This document shows, piece by piece, positions 1 to 8,671 of a stretch of DNA of 43,236 nt. The notes beneath the pieces were generated by a model. The model was not told where the DNA came from and ran no database searches. It worked only from the letters and a program-made list of their open reading frames with translations. Numbering within the stretch: position 1 is the stretch's first letter; each line of letters starts with the position of its first letter. Location: assembly GCA_024681515.1 (NCBI GenBank), contig JAILAR010000060.1, positions 1 through 43,236 on the forward strand, in the 5' to 3' direction. Both the position numbers and the translations under genes were made by a program. The stretch comes from Eubacterium sp. GTDB taxonomy: Bacteria; Bacillota; Clostridia; Lachnospirales; Lachnospiraceae.

Positions 1-121
1 GCATGGATGCGCTGCGGACCAGAATGGCCTCTGCATCAGCGTCATCACATACTGTATAATTCTCTCCCAGAAGATCCAGACCGCAGGCTGCGATCGGATT
101 CAGACACTTTACCTTTGTCAT
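1..121 (-). CDS. serA: D-3-phosphoglycerate dehydrogenase, N-terminal fragment (cut by window edge)
   Basis: Only the first 40 codons are in the window; the gene runs off the left edge. The visible peptide begins MTKVKCLNPI and contains a D-A-E-A-I-L-V-R-S stretch, which is how the substrate-binding domain of 3-phosphoglycerate dehydrogenases begins. The enzyme oxidises 3-phosphoglycerate to 3-phosphohydroxypyruvate, the first step of serine synthesis, and would supply the substrate of the adjacent SerC. Its ATG overlaps the serC stop by one base (TAATG), so the two are translationally coupled. The assignment rests on a short peptide plus the serC neighbour; another 2-hydroxyacid dehydrogenase is possible but less likely. 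Confidence 0.8.
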   Translation of the reverse strand, partial: MTKVKCLNPIAACGLDLLGENYTVCDDADAEAILVRSASM

Positions 122-1203
122 TACGAATTTTCCTCCTCAAACGCCTTCATGAATGCTACCAGCTTCTCTACGCCTTCGATGGGCATTGCGTTGTAGATGG
201 ATGCGCGCATACCGCCTACGCTTCTGTGACCCTTCAGGTTTACAAAGCCTGCTGCTGTAGCTTCCTTCACGAACTTTGCATCCAGCTCATCATTTCCTGT
301 TACGAAAGGAACGTTCATCAGAGAACGGTCTTCCTTCACAACAGTACCCTTGAACATCTTGCTCTGATCCAGGAAATCGTACAGGATCTTTGCCTTCTTC
401 TCGTTGTGCTCCTTCATAGCCTTCAGGCCGCCCATATCCTTGACCCACTTGAACACAAGGCCGCAGATGTAGATGCCGTAGCACGGAGGTGTATTGTACA
501 GGGACTCAGCGTCAGCCTGTGTCTTGTACTTCAGCATGGTGGGAACGAACTCCGGAAGGTCGTCGCGGATCAGGTCCTCACGGATGATCACTACAACAAC
601 GCCGGCAGGTCCTACGTTCTTCTGAACGCCGAAGTAGATGAGGCCGTAATCGGATACATTTACCGGCTGAGACAGAATGTCGGAAGACATGTCTGCTACC
701 AGGATCTTGCCCTTGGTGTTCGGAAGCTTGTGGAAAGCGGTTCCGTAAATGGTATTGTTATGGCAGATGTATACATAGTCTGCATCCTCGGAGATCGGAA
801 GATCCGAGCAGTCCGGGATGTAGGAGAAGGTCTTGTCCTCGGAAGAAGCAACTGCATTTGCCTTGCCGTACTTCTTAGCTTCCTGATAAGCCTTCTTAGC
901 CCACTGACCTGTAATGATGTAATCAGCTACGCCGTTCTTCATCAGGTTCATGGGTACTGCTGCGAACTGCTGGGAAGCGCCGCCCTGCAGGAACAGAACC
1001 TTGTAGTTGTCCGGGATGTTCATCAGGTCGCGGAGATCCTGCTCTGCTTCCTTGATGATGTTGTCATAGACCTTGGAACGGTGGCTCATTTCCATGACGC
1101 TCATGCCGCTTCCCTTGTAGTCCATCATCTCCTCTGCTGCCTGCTTCAGAACGACCTCCGGAAGAACCGACGGGCCTGCTGAAAAGTTAAATACTCGTGC
1201 CAT
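121..1203 (-). CDS. serC: Phosphoserine aminotransferase
   Basis: A full-length 360-residue class V PLP aminotransferase. It converts 3-phosphohydroxypyruvate plus glutamate to phosphoserine, and can also act in pyridoxal phosphate synthesis. The N-terminus M-A-R-V-F-N-F-S-A-G-P is the family signature. A G-G-A-S-Q-Q-F motif lies near residue 75. The PLP lysine is K195 in the F-G-V-Q-K-N-V-G-P-A-G motif, and the His-Arg motif G-H-R-S-V-G-G-M-R-A-S lies near the C-terminus. The start is fixed by a GGAGG about 10 nt upstream. It follows ilvB after 78 nt, which hold a short palindromic repeat, and overlaps serA. Confidence 0.96.
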   Translation of the reverse strand: MARVFNFSAGPSVLPEVVLKQAAEEMMDYKGSGMSVMEMSHRSKVYDNIIKEAEQDLRDLMNIPDNYKVLFLQGGASQQFAAVPMNLMKNGVADYIITGQWAKKAYQEAKKYGKANAVASSEDKTFSYIPDCSDLPISEDADYVYICHNNTIYGTAFHKLPNTKGKILVADMSSDILSQPVNVSDYGLIYFGVQKNVGPAGVVVVIIREDLIRDDLPEFVPTMLKYKTQADAESLYNTPPCYGIYICGLVFKWVKDMGGLKAMKEHNEKKAKILYDFLDQSKMFKGTVVKEDRSLMNVPFVTGNDELDAKFVKEATAAGFVNLKGHRSVGGMRASIYNAMPIEGVEKLVAFMKAFEEENS

Positions 1204-1245
1204 TTTTATATATCCTCCATAAAATTTTTCAATATTGTGTATTCG

Positions 1246-1279
1246 TGTCAGGATTCTTCGGCTTCGCCTCAGAATGACA
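1246..1279. repeat. GTCATTCTGAG-family palindromic repeat, short copy
   Basis: A 34-nt hairpin in the ilvB-serC spacer. The arms are TGTC..ATTCT and AGAAT..GACA around an inner GGC-TTC-GCC stem. The TCAGAATGACA end matches four other intergenic sequences in this window, at 4837, 6039, 8691 and 29489. It lies between ilvB and serC without a T-run, so it is not a classic terminator. Confidence 0.75.
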
Positions 1280-1281
1280 GT

Positions 1282-2964
1282 TTACTTGGGCGCATCCTTT
1301 TCGGTGTCGAAGCATGTCTCGATCGGTGCACCCGGTGCTACCATCGGCCATACCTTGTCATCCATGCCGATCTGGCAGTCGATGACCTGCGGACCCTGAC
1401 CCTTTAATGCGGCAGCCAGTGCCTTATCAAACTCTTCCAGAGTCTTTACGGTATATGCCGTTGCGCCGAGTCCCTCGGAAACCTTCTGGAAATCCACCTT
1501 GTCATTCAGCATGGTATTGGAATACCGCTTGCCGTAGAACAGTGTCTGCCACTGACGCACCATACCGAGTACATGATTGTTGATGACGATCTCGATGACA
1601 TGTGCATTCTCACGGGCTGCGGTGGCCAGCTCCTGCAGGTTCATACGGAAGCATCCGTCACCTGCGATATTGATGACCGTCTTTGTGGGCTGTCCCGTCT
1701 TTGCACCGATGGCCGCGCCCAGACCAAAGCCCATGGTACCGAGTCCGCCGGAGCTGAGGAACTGTCTCGGCTTTGCGTAGTTGTAAAACTGCGCTGCCCA
1801 CATCTGATGCTGGCCTACATCCGTTGTGATGATCGCCTTGCCCTTGGTAGCCTCATAGATCTTGTTGATGATGGCCGGGCCTGTCAGATGCTTCATATCG
1901 TAGACCATGGGATAATCCTTCACAAGCGTGCGGATCTCCTTCATCCAGGAGGCCTTCTTTGACGGTGTCAGCTGTGCGTTGATGCGCTTCAAGATCTCTT
2001 TTGCATCACCGATGACACTTGCATCTACACAGATATTCTTATTGATCTCGGCTGCATCGATATCGATGTGCAGGATCTTTGCACCGGTGGCAAACTTTGC
2101 AGGATTTCCGATCACACGGTCGGAAAAACGTGCACCGACAACGATCAGCAGATCTGCCTTGTTTACACCGAAGTTGGAAGCCTTGGTTCCGTGCATACCG
2201 ATCATTCCGGTATACCGGGAATTGGTTCCGTCAAATGCACCCTTACCCATCAGGGTATCACATACCGGAGCATCGATCTTGTCTACAAATTCCTTCAGTT
2301 CGGCAGATGCACCTGCAATGGTGGCACCGCCGCCTACCAATACGAAAGGACGCTTGGAAGCTTTGATCATGGAAACGGCCGTTGCAATATCCTCTTCCTT
2401 AATGGTATCCGTCACCTTCTTGATCGCTGCAGGCTTCTTCGGAGTGTAATCTGCCTTTGCAGCAGTTACATCCTTTGTGATGTCCACAAGTACCGGTCCC
2501 GGACGTCCGCTCTTTGCAATGGAAAATGCTCTGCGGATGGTGTCAGCCAGCTGATGTACATCCTTTACGATGAAGCTGTGCTTCGTGATCGGCATAACCA
2601 CGCCGGCGATATCGATCTCCTGGAAGCTGTCCTTACCGAGCATGGCAACACCGACATTTGCGGTGATGGCAACGAGGGGTACGGAATCCATGTAAGCCGT
2701 CGCGATACCGGTAACAAGATTTGTTGCACCCGGTCCGCTGGTAGCCATGCAGACACCGACCTTGCCGGTAGCTCTGGCATAACCGTCCGCCGCATGGGCC
2801 GCGCCCTGCTCGTGACTGGTCAGGACATGATGAATCTCTGCGGAATGCTTGTACAGTGCGTCGTAGACATTCAGGATGGTTCCTCCCGGGTATCCGAACA
2901 CCGTATCTACGCCCTGTTCCTTCAGACATTCGATAACGATTTCTGAACCTGTAAGCTGTTTCAT
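1282..2964 (-). CDS. ilvB: Acetolactate synthase, large (catalytic) subunit
   Basis: A 560-residue ThDP-dependent enzyme. It condenses two pyruvates, or pyruvate and 2-oxobutyrate, at the start of valine, leucine and isoleucine synthesis. The three domains of the family are present: an N-terminal ThDP (PYR) domain with G-Y-P-G-G-T-I-L and the catalytic Glu in S-H-E-Q-G-A-A-H; a central domain; and a C-terminal PP domain with the GDG...NN ThDP/Mg motif (G-D-G-C-F-R-M-N through I-V-I-N-N). A GGGAGG lies 7-8 nt before the ATG. No small regulatory subunit (ilvN) gene is visible in the window. It has its own promoter at 3014-3042, so it can be transcribed separately from ilvD upstream. Confidence 0.96.
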   Translation of the reverse strand: MKQLTGSEIVIECLKEQGVDTVFGYPGGTILNVYDALYKHSAEIHHVLTSHEQGAAHAADGYARATGKVGVCMATSGPGATNLVTGIATAYMDSVPLVAITANVGVAMLGKDSFQEIDIAGVVMPITKHSFIVKDVHQLADTIRRAFSIAKSGRPGPVLVDITKDVTAAKADYTPKKPAAIKKVTDTIKEEDIATAVSMIKASKRPFVLVGGGATIAGASAELKEFVDKIDAPVCDTLMGKGAFDGTNSRYTGMIGMHGTKASNFGVNKADLLIVVGARFSDRVIGNPAKFATGAKILHIDIDAAEINKNICVDASVIGDAKEILKRINAQLTPSKKASWMKEIRTLVKDYPMVYDMKHLTGPAIINKIYEATKGKAIITTDVGQHQMWAAQFYNYAKPRQFLSSGGLGTMGFGLGAAIGAKTGQPTKTVINIAGDGCFRMNLQELATAARENAHVIEIVINNHVLGMVRQWQTLFYGKRYSNTMLNDKVDFQKVSEGLGATAYTVKTLEEFDKALAAALKGQGPQVIDCQIGMDDKVWPMVAPGAPIETCFDTEKDAPK

Positions 2965-2978
2965 ATAGTATCCTCCCG

Positions 2979-2995
2979 GCAGCGTATAACGCTGC
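2979..2995 (-). promoter_or_regulatory. Leader hairpin next to the ilvB ribosome binding site
   Basis: The 17-nt sequence GCAGCGT-TAT-ACGCTGC (minus strand) is a perfect 7-bp hairpin ending 1-2 nt before the GGGAGG of ilvB. With the predicted start site near 3007 it would be the main structure of a roughly 43-nt leader. It could protect the RNA 5' end or affect ribosome access. Confidence 0.5.
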
Positions 2996-3013
2996 TATGT
3001 TAGAAATGTTTAT

Positions 3014-3042
3014 AATATAGCACTATTCGTTTTTTGTGGCAA
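3014..3042 (-). promoter_or_regulatory. Predicted sigma-A promoter of ilvB
   Basis: On the minus strand, TTGCCA (3042-3037) and TATATT (3019-3014) are separated by exactly 17 bp. The predicted start is about 43 nt upstream of the ilvB ATG. No T-box or attenuator-like leader is visible in the short 5' UTR. Confidence 0.6.
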
Positions 3043-3141
3043 GTTAAACTTATGTAGGAAATTCGCCGTTTTTTTGTTGATTTTGAGTAAATCCGGAGGG
3101 GTTCGATAATCCATTTTCCCTCATTCAAAACGGCGGATACA

Positions 3142-4812
3142 TTAGTTCTTAGGTATCTCCAGGATCGCACCGCGGTTACCGCTGGTTACCATGGATGCGT
3201 AGCGTGCGAGGTATCCTGTGGTTACCTTCGGCTCACGCGGCGTCCATGCAGCCTTCCGTTTTGCCAGTTCTTCGTCACTGACCTTGAGGGTGATGGAGTA
3301 ATTATTGATGTCGATCTCGATCATATCGCCCTCTTCTACCAGTGCGATAGGTCCGCCCACAGCTGCCTCCGGGGAGACATGTCCGATGGAAGCGCCGCGG
3401 CTTGCACCGGAGAACCGTCCGTCGGTGATGAGGGCTACGGTAGAGCCAAGGCCCATACCTGCGATGGCAGATGTGGGGTTCAGCATCTCGCGCATACCCG
3501 GACCGCCCTTGGGGCCTTCGTAACGGATGACGACCACATCGCCCTCTACTATCTTACCACCCAGGATGGCTGCGATGGCATCCTCTTCGGAATCGAAGAC
3601 ACGGGCCGGGCCTTCATGCTTCAGCATTTCCGGAACCACTGCGGAACGCTTTACTACGGAACCGTCCGGTGCCAGATTGCCCTTCAGGACTGCCAGGCCG
3701 CCGGTCTTGGAATACGGATTGTCGATAGGACGGATAACCTCCGGATCACGGTTTACGGCGTTCTTTACTGCTTCGCCGATGGTCTTGCCGGTTACGGTCA
3801 TGCAATCCTCATTTATGAGGCCAAGATCACACAGCTGCTTCACTACCGCGTACACACCGCCGGCTTCGTTCAGGTCTTCCATGTAGGTCGGACCTGCCGG
3901 TGCCAGGTGGCAGAGGTTCGGTGTCTTCTCGCTGATGGGGTTTGCAAAAGAGATATCGAAGTCAAATCCGATCTCATGCGCAATAGCCGGAAGATGCAGC
4001 ATGGAGTTGGTGGAGCAGCCCAGTGCCATATCCACGGTCAGCGCATTGAGGATAGCTTCCTTTGTGATGATATCCCGGGGACGGATGTTCTTTGCCAGCA
4101 TATCCATAACTGCGTAGCCTGCTTTCTTTGCCAGGCGGAGACGCTCGGAATAAACAGCGGGAATGGTTCCGTTTCCCGGAAGGCCCATGCCCAGGACCTC
4201 TGTCAGGCAGTTCATGGAGTTCGCGGTATACATACCGGAGCAGGAACCGCAGGTGGGGCATACATTCTCTTCAAATGCTGTCACGTCCTCTTCCGTGATC
4301 TTGCCGGCAGTATACTCGCCGACTGCCTCGAACATGGAGGAAAGGCTGCGCTTCCGTCCCTTTACATGGCCGGCCAGCATGGGGCCGCCGGATATGAATA
4401 CGGTGGGAACGTTCACACGTGCCGCTGCCATAAGTAAGCCCGGAACGTTCTTGTCGCAGTTGGGGATCATGACCAATGCATCAAACTGATGGGCGATGGC
4501 CATAGCCTCGGTGGAATCCGCGATGAGGTCGCGAGTTACCAGCGAATATTTCATACCGATGTGTCCCATGGCGATACCGTCGCAGACTGCGATGGCCGGG
4601 AACATGACCGGTGTTCCGCCTGCTTCCGCAACGCCAAGCTTTACTGCTTCGGCGATCTTGTCCAGGTTCATATGACCCGGAACGATCTCGTTGTAGGAGC
4701 ATACGATGCCGACCATAGGCTTCTTGATCTCTTCATGGGTATAACCCAGTGCATTCAGCAGAGACCGTGCCGGTGCCTGCTGCAGACCGCATTTCATATT
4801 ATCACTTTGCAT
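3142..4812 (-). CDS. ilvD: Dihydroxyacid dehydratase
   Basis: A 556-residue Fe-S dehydratase that converts 2,3-dihydroxy-isovalerate (or -methylvalerate) to the 2-oxoacid, the third common step of valine/isoleucine synthesis. Cluster-binding cysteines are seen in N-C-D-K-N-V-P-G and [16 protein letters not shown]. The C-terminal G-R-F-S-G-A-S-R-G motif is also present. I start it at the ATG at 4812 ([12 protein letters not shown]), which has GGGAG 8 nt upstream. The open frame continues to 4875, but those 21 codons translate an intergenic palindromic repeat, so an annotated N-terminal extension would be an artefact. It lies downstream of leuB and upstream of ilvB. Confidence 0.95.
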   Translation of the reverse strand: MQSDNMKCGLQQAPARSLLNALGYTHEEIKKPMVGIVCSYNEIVPGHMNLDKIAEAVKLGVAEAGGTPVMFPAIAVCDGIAMGHIGMKYSLVTRDLIADSTEAMAIAHQFDALVMIPNCDKNVPGLLMAAARVNVPTVFISGGPMLAGHVKGRKRSLSSMFEAVGEYTAGKITEEDVTAFEENVCPTCGSCSGMYTANSMNCLTEVLGMGLPGNGTIPAVYSERLRLAKKAGYAVMDMLAKNIRPRDIITKEAILNALTVDMALGCSTNSMLHLPAIAHEIGFDFDISFANPISEKTPNLCHLAPAGPTYMEDLNEAGGVYAVVKQLCDLGLINEDCMTVTGKTIGEAVKNAVNRDPEVIRPIDNPYSKTGGLAVLKGNLAPDGSVVKRSAVVPEMLKHEGPARVFDSEEDAIAAILGGKIVEGDVVVIRYEGPKGGPGMREMLNPTSAIAGMGLGSTVALITDGRFSGASRGASIGHVSPEAAVGGPIALVEEGDMIEIDINNYSITLKVSDEELAKRKAAWTPREPKVTTGYLARYASMVTSGNRGAILEIPKN

Positions 4813-4836
4813 ATTATGTACTCCCTTCTTTTCATT

Positions 4837-4917
4837 TGTCATTCTGAGCCGCAGGCGAAGAATCCCTTCACTCATTCCGCAGGATCCTTCGTCGCTCTTC
4901 GCGCTCCTCAGGATGAC
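4837..4917. repeat. GTCATTCTGAG-family palindromic repeat, full copy
   Basis: About 81 nt between leuB and ilvD, with ends TGTCATTCTGAG and CTCAGGATGAC in inverted orientation. The inner units are GAAGAATCCCTTCACTC and GGATCCTTCG, which recur at 6039 and 29489. The repeat carries short GCGAAG/CTTCGC-type sequences but no T-run. Confidence 0.8.
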
Positions 4918-4927
4918 CTATTTATGT

Positions 4928-6010
4928 TTAGACTCTTTCTGCGATGAGACTTCCCATCTCATTTGTCTTCACCTGAGGCTCACCCGGCTTTGCGATATCG
5001 ATGGTGCGGTAGCCCTCTTCCAGGACCTGCTTTACCGCATTTTCGATGGCATCCGCTTCCTTGTCCAGATCAAAGCTGTAACGCAGCATCATAGCTGCGG
5101 ACAGGATCGTGGCAATGGGGTTTGCGATGTTCTTTCCTGCGATGTCCGGTGCGGATCCGCCTGAGGGCTCGTACAGACCGAACTTCGTTTCATTCAGGGA
5201 TGCTGACGGCAGCATGCCGATGGAGCCTGTGATCATGGAAGCCTCATCTGACAGGATGTCGCCGAACATATTCTCTGTCAGCATAACATCGAACTGGGCC
5301 GGATCCTTCACCAACTGCATGGCTGCATTGTCCACCAGCATGGTTTCAAATGTAACGTCCGGATAATCCGCTGCCACTTCCTGAGTGATCTTCCTCCAGA
5401 GGCGGGAAGAATCCAGAACATTTGCCTTATCCACCAGCGTCACCTTGCTGCGGCGCTTTCGTGCGATATCAAATCCCTTGATGGCGATGCGTCGGATCTC
5501 ATCCTCCGTATAAAGGAGAGTATCCACAGCCGTCATCTTCCCGTCGATCTCTTTGGTGTATCTTTCACCGAAGTAGAGACCGCCGGTGAGTTCCCGCATG
5601 ATCATCATGTCGAAGCCCTTCTCTGCCACACTCTCCTTCAGAGGGCAGGCTTCCTTCAGTTCCGGATAGAGATATGCGGGACGAAGATTTGCGAAGAGGC
5701 CCAGCTCCTTGCGGATCTTCAGAAGTCCTGCTTCCGGCCGCTTGTTGGGGGGCAGCTTGTACCACGGGGAGGTCTGTGTATTTCCGCCGATGGAACCCTG
5801 CAGGATCGCATCCTTGTTTTTGGCCACAGACACTGCCTCGTCGGTCAGCGGTTCGCCGGTTGCATCGATGGAGCATCCGCCCATCAGAATGTCTTCGTAG
5901 TGAAATGTATGTCCGTACTTTGCACCTACTGCGTCCAGTACCTTCTGGGCTTCCGTAACGATCTCCGGACCGATGCCGTCGCCCTTAATGACGCCGATAT
6001 TATATTCCAT
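4928..6010 (-). CDS. leuB: 3-isopropylmalate dehydrogenase
   Basis: A 360-residue beta-decarboxylating dehydrogenase. It oxidises (2R,3S)-3-isopropylmalate to 2-oxoisocaproate with NAD+, the third leucine-specific step. The nucleotide and metal site motifs G-D-G-I-G-P-E-I-V (residues 10-18) and R-E-L-T-G-G-L-Y-F-G-E-R are present, as is the C-terminal G-S-A-P-D-I-A-G-K-N-I-A-N-P region that positions NAD+. The length is normal for the family. GGAGG lies 5 nt upstream of the ATG. It follows leuD by 139 nt that contain a palindromic repeat. Confidence 0.96.
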   Translation of the reverse strand: MEYNIGVIKGDGIGPEIVTEAQKVLDAVGAKYGHTFHYEDILMGGCSIDATGEPLTDEAVSVAKNKDAILQGSIGGNTQTSPWYKLPPNKRPEAGLLKIRKELGLFANLRPAYLYPELKEACPLKESVAEKGFDMMIMRELTGGLYFGERYTKEIDGKMTAVDTLLYTEDEIRRIAIKGFDIARKRRSKVTLVDKANVLDSSRLWRKITQEVAADYPDVTFETMLVDNAAMQLVKDPAQFDVMLTENMFGDILSDEASMITGSIGMLPSASLNETKFGLYEPSGGSAPDIAGKNIANPIATILSAAMMLRYSFDLDKEADAIENAVKQVLEEGYRTIDIAKPGEPQVKTNEMGSLIAERV

Positions 6011-6038
6011 ATTTTCCTCCAGTCATGCGGATCGATCA

Positions 6039-6114
6039 TGTCATTCTGAGGCGCAGCCGAAGAATTCCTTCACACATCGATCAGGATCCTTCGCACTTCG
6101 TGCTCAGGATGACA
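6039..6114. repeat. GTCATTCTGAG-family palindromic repeat, full copy
   Basis: A 76-nt copy between leuD and leuB, beginning TGTCATTCTGAGGCGCAGCC and ending GTGCTCAGGATGACA. It has the same organisation as the copy at 4837-4917. Confidence 0.8.
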
Positions 6115-6149
6115 GGCTTGTTACCGCATTATTAATAATCTGTTCTTAG

Positions 6150-6641
6150 TTAATCGTTCTTTGCGTTAATCGAGTTGATCAGTCCGCCGCTTGTGATGAT
6201 GTTCTGCATGAACGGCGGGAACGCCTGACCCTGATAGGACTTGCCGGTGGTCACATCCGTGATCACACCGCTGTCAAAATCGATCTCCACCTCATCCTCT
6301 GCCTTGATCTCGGCAGCCGCTGCCGGGCACTCAATGATGGGAAGTCCGATGTTGATGGAATTCCGGTAAAAGATCCGGGCAAAGGTATCCGCGATGACGC
6401 ATGCGATACCGGACGCCTTAATGGCGATGGGGGCGTGCTCCCGGGAAGACCCGCAGCCGAAGTTCTTTCCGGCCACCATGATATCTCCAGCCTTTACACG
6501 CTTTACAAAATCCTTATCAATATCCTCCATGCAGTTCTTTGCCAGCTCCGCCGGATCTGCCGTCGTCAGATACCGTGCGGGGATGATGACATCTGTATCC
6601 ACATTGTCACCGTATTTATGTACTGTTCCGTGCGCTTTCAT
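6150..6641 (-). CDS. leuD: 3-isopropylmalate dehydratase, small subunit
   Basis: A 163-residue aconitase-swivel subunit that pairs with LeuC to isomerise 2-isopropylmalate to 3-isopropylmalate. The swivel signature [10 protein letters not shown] is at about residues 58-67 and [14 protein letters not shown] is near the N-terminus. The short form matches the two-subunit LeuC/LeuD type of Clostridia and archaea. AAAGGAG lies 6 nt before the ATG. It is unusual in being separated from leuC by a small membrane-protein gene. The 160 nt upstream (6642-6801) show no gene or clear signal. Confidence 0.95.
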   Translation of the reverse strand: MKAHGTVHKYGDNVDTDVIIPARYLTTADPAELAKNCMEDIDKDFVKRVKAGDIMVAGKNFGCGSSREHAPIAIKASGIACVIADTFARIFYRNSINIGLPIIECPAAAAEIKAEDEVEIDFDSGVITDVTTGKSYQGQAFPPFMQNIITSGGLINSINAKND

Positions 6642-6801
6642 TTATGTCTCCTTTCAAATAATCTGCCAATTAATTATTCAGCACTCATTATCTCATAAAC
6701 CATCTGATAGGATATTCTCCTGAATGATCACTTCGGGTTCTTTCATACTCATACTCATGATCCGGTCATTGATCACAGTATCCCATGAACAAACCGGGCG
6801 A

Positions 6802-7143
6802 TCAGCTTTCCTTGTTTGACCCGGATTTTTTCCTCCCGCCGATCATGACAGAAGATACCACAGCATAGATCACAACCAGGCCGATCACTGCAAATTCCAT
6901 ATACATGAAAATGTGCAGCTTTGTCAGGCAGAACACACCCAGCATACCGAACTGGATCCCGATCATGGAAAACACGATCCCAGATTGCCGATAATGGGGT
7001 GTCTTATTCATGGTCCGGCGCTGCTTTTCATCTGCATAGAGCCACGCATTGTTGATCAGCGGCCCCTTTTGCAGCAGCTGCAGGATCCCCAGGACCAGGC
7101 TTCCGGCCGCGACCAGAAAGAGAACGATACCCAAAACGATCAT
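6802..7143 (-). CDS. Small three-helix membrane protein (DUF3784-like, tentative)
   Basis: A 113-residue protein with three predicted membrane segments: residues 2-24 (I-V-L-G-I-V-L-F-L-V-A-A-G), about 54-73 (G-I-V-F-S-M-I-G-I-Q-F), and about 78-101. A charged loop between segments 1 and 2 contains W-L-Y-A-D-E-K-Q-R-R, and the tail is basic (G-G-R-K-K-S-G). The layout resembles DUF3784 proteins, but I cannot confirm this. GGAGG lies 6 nt before the ATG. Its position between leuC and leuD suggests co-transcription with the leucine genes. No enzymatic motif is visible, and a function in leucine synthesis or transport would be a guess. Confidence 0.75.
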   Translation of the reverse strand: MIVLGIVLFLVAAGSLVLGILQLLQKGPLINNAWLYADEKQRRTMNKTPHYRQSGIVFSMIGIQFGMLGVFCLTKLHIFMYMEFAVIGLVVIYAVVSSVMIGGRKKSGSNKES

Positions 7144-7156
7144 TCAGCACCTCCGA

Positions 7157-7169
7157 ATTCCATACATCG
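7157..7169 (-). repeat. Partial copy of the start-codon-proximal leader repeat
   Basis: On the minus strand the sequence CGATGTATGGAAT is followed directly by TCGGAGG and the start of the small membrane protein. It matches the proximal end of the repeat found before leuC, the P1 hydrolase and the Cys-rich Feo protein (GCGAAGTATGGAAT). The distal half is not recognisable. Confidence 0.45.
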
Positions 7170-7236
7170 AAGTTTGTTTTATTCGCACTTTGCTCTTCGT
7201 GCTTCGCGATCACACTTCGCTATACAGGCTTCGTGA

Positions 7237-8508
7237 TCACAGATCCTCCGGTGATGCGATCTTTCCGAGGATCGCCGATGCCGCAGCAACTGCCGGGCTG
7301 GCAAGATAGATCTCGGAATCAATGGCTCCCATACGGCCGACAAAGTTCCGGTTGGTGGTAGATACTGCACGTTCGCCATGGGCCAGAATACCCATATGTC
7401 CGCCGAGACACGGTCCGCAGGTCGGCGTGGATACGATGGCACCGGCCTCAACAAAGATCTCTGCCAGACCTTCGCGGATCATCTGCAGATACACTTCCTG
7501 GGTTCCCGGGATAATGATCACGCGAAGCCAGTCCGCAACCTTACGTCCGTTCATGACATCCGCCGCAATGCGCATATCCTCGATTCGTCCGTTGGTACAG
7601 GAACCGATGACAACCTGATCGATCTCGATATCGCCCTGCGCGTGGATCTCGTCAATGGTCTTCGTATTCTCCGGCAGATGCGGAAATGCAACCGTCGGAC
7701 GAAGCGTTGAAAGATCGATCTCGATCACTTCATCATACTCTGCATCCTCATCTGCTTCGTAAACCGTATATTCCTTATTCGGAGCATGCTCCTTCATGTA
7801 TTCTATGGTCTTCTCATCTACCGGGAAGATCCCGTTCTTTGCGCCGGCTTCGATGGCCATATTGGCAACCGTAAAACGGTCATCCATGGACAGAGCCGAA
7901 ACTCCCTCGCCCGTGAATTCCATGGACTTGTAGCGTGCACCGTCCACACCGATCTTACCGATGATATGCAGGATCAGATCCTTACCGCTGATCCAGGGAG
8001 CCTTCTCGCCCTTCAGAACGAATTTGATGGCGGACGGAACCTTGAACCAGGCCTTACCCGTCACCATACCGGCTGCCATATCCGTGGAACCGACGCCGGT
8101 AGAGAATGCACCCAACGCTCCGTAGGTACAGGTATGAGAATCCGCACCGATGCAGGTATTTCCTGCAACGATCAGGCCTTTCTCCGGAAGCAGCGCGTGC
8201 TCGATTCCCATCTGACCGACATCGAAATAATTCACGATGCCATTTGCCTTAACAAAATCCCGCACCTGCTTCACATGCTCAGCACTCTTAATGTCCTTGT
8301 TCGGTGTGAAATGATCCATGACCAGTGCGATCTTCGTATTGTCAAAGACCGTCTTCTTCCTGAACTTTGCCAGTTCGTTAATGGCCACCGGTGTGGTCAC
8401 GTCATTTCCGAGTACCAGATCCAGATTTGCCTCGATGAGGTCTCCGGCCTTCACGGACGGAAGTCCTGCATGCGCAGCCAGGATCTTCTGTGTCATCGTC
8501 ATACCCAT
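7237..8508 (-). CDS. leuC: 3-isopropylmalate dehydratase, large subunit
   Basis: A 423-residue aconitase-superfamily subunit carrying the catalytic 4Fe-4S cluster. The cluster ligands are visible in V-I-G-S-C-T-N-G-R and in [19 protein letters not shown] is the conserved active-site segment. The roughly 420-residue length is the two-subunit anaerobe/archaeal type (LeuC/HacA). It is first in the leu-ilv-ser gene series. AGGAGG lies 9 nt before the first of three possible in-frame ATGs (M-G-M-T-M-T-Q), so the exact start may vary by a few codons. It is probably controlled by the divergent LysR regulator. Confidence 0.95.
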   Translation of the reverse strand: MGMTMTQKILAAHAGLPSVKAGDLIEANLDLVLGNDVTTPVAINELAKFRKKTVFDNTKIALVMDHFTPNKDIKSAEHVKQVRDFVKANGIVNYFDVGQMGIEHALLPEKGLIVAGNTCIGADSHTCTYGALGAFSTGVGSTDMAAGMVTGKAWFKVPSAIKFVLKGEKAPWISGKDLILHIIGKIGVDGARYKSMEFTGEGVSALSMDDRFTVANMAIEAGAKNGIFPVDEKTIEYMKEHAPNKEYTVYEADEDAEYDEVIEIDLSTLRPTVAFPHLPENTKTIDEIHAQGDIEIDQVVIGSCTNGRIEDMRIAADVMNGRKVADWLRVIIIPGTQEVYLQMIREGLAEIFVEAGAIVSTPTCGPCLGGHMGILAHGERAVSTTNRNFVGRMGAIDSEIYLASPAVAAASAILGKIASPEDL

Positions 8509-8523
8509 ACTTCTTATCCTCCT

Positions 8524-8575
8524 ATTCCATACTTCGCGCCTAAAGCGCTCCGTAGATTATCATTTCGCACGTATT
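8524..8575 (-). repeat. Leader repeat upstream of leuC
   Basis: A 52-nt repeat that on the minus strand ends GCGCGAAGTATGGAAT and runs directly into the AGGAGG of leuC. The copy at 10982-11033 has the same 52-nt length, and the proximal 30 nt recur at 11885-11914 with one difference. Confidence 0.75.
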
Positions 8576-8617
8576 CACAGATTGTCTGCTTTATGATAGT
8601 ATTCATCGAGTTTACGC

Positions 8618-8648
8618 TTGATTCTATCATATAAATGTATATAATGAA
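8618..8648. promoter_or_regulatory. Overlapping divergent promoters of lysR (plus) and leuC (minus)
   Basis: Plus strand: TTGATT (8618-8623), 16 bp, TATAAT (8640-8645). Minus strand: TTCATT (8648-8643), 16 bp, TAGAAT (8626-8621). The two hexamer sets occupy almost the same 31 bp, so RNA polymerase could serve only one at a time. The predicted start sites are near 8652 (lysR) and 8614 (leuC). Confidence 0.6.
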
Positions 8649-8671
8649 AATATATAATTCGAATACTTATT

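Noticed and set aside
7-1182. Long plus-strand ORF opposite serC (391 codons)
   Set aside because: An antisense shadow of serC: no recognisable domain, no ribosome site, and the minus frame is a clear complete enzyme.
3020-3141. ACGGCG/CGCCGT inverted repeat after ilvD as a terminator
   Set aside because: The arms are about 55 nt apart with no strong stem followed by a T-run; not convincing.
4813-4875. N-terminal extension of ilvD
   Set aside because: The 21 codons translate a palindromic repeat and lie upstream of a good ribosome site for the ATG at 4812.
6642-6801. Short ORF (M-S-M-S-M-K-E-P-E-V...) upstream of leuD as a leader peptide
   Set aside because: No Leu-codon run, no attenuator hairpin pair and no ribosome site.
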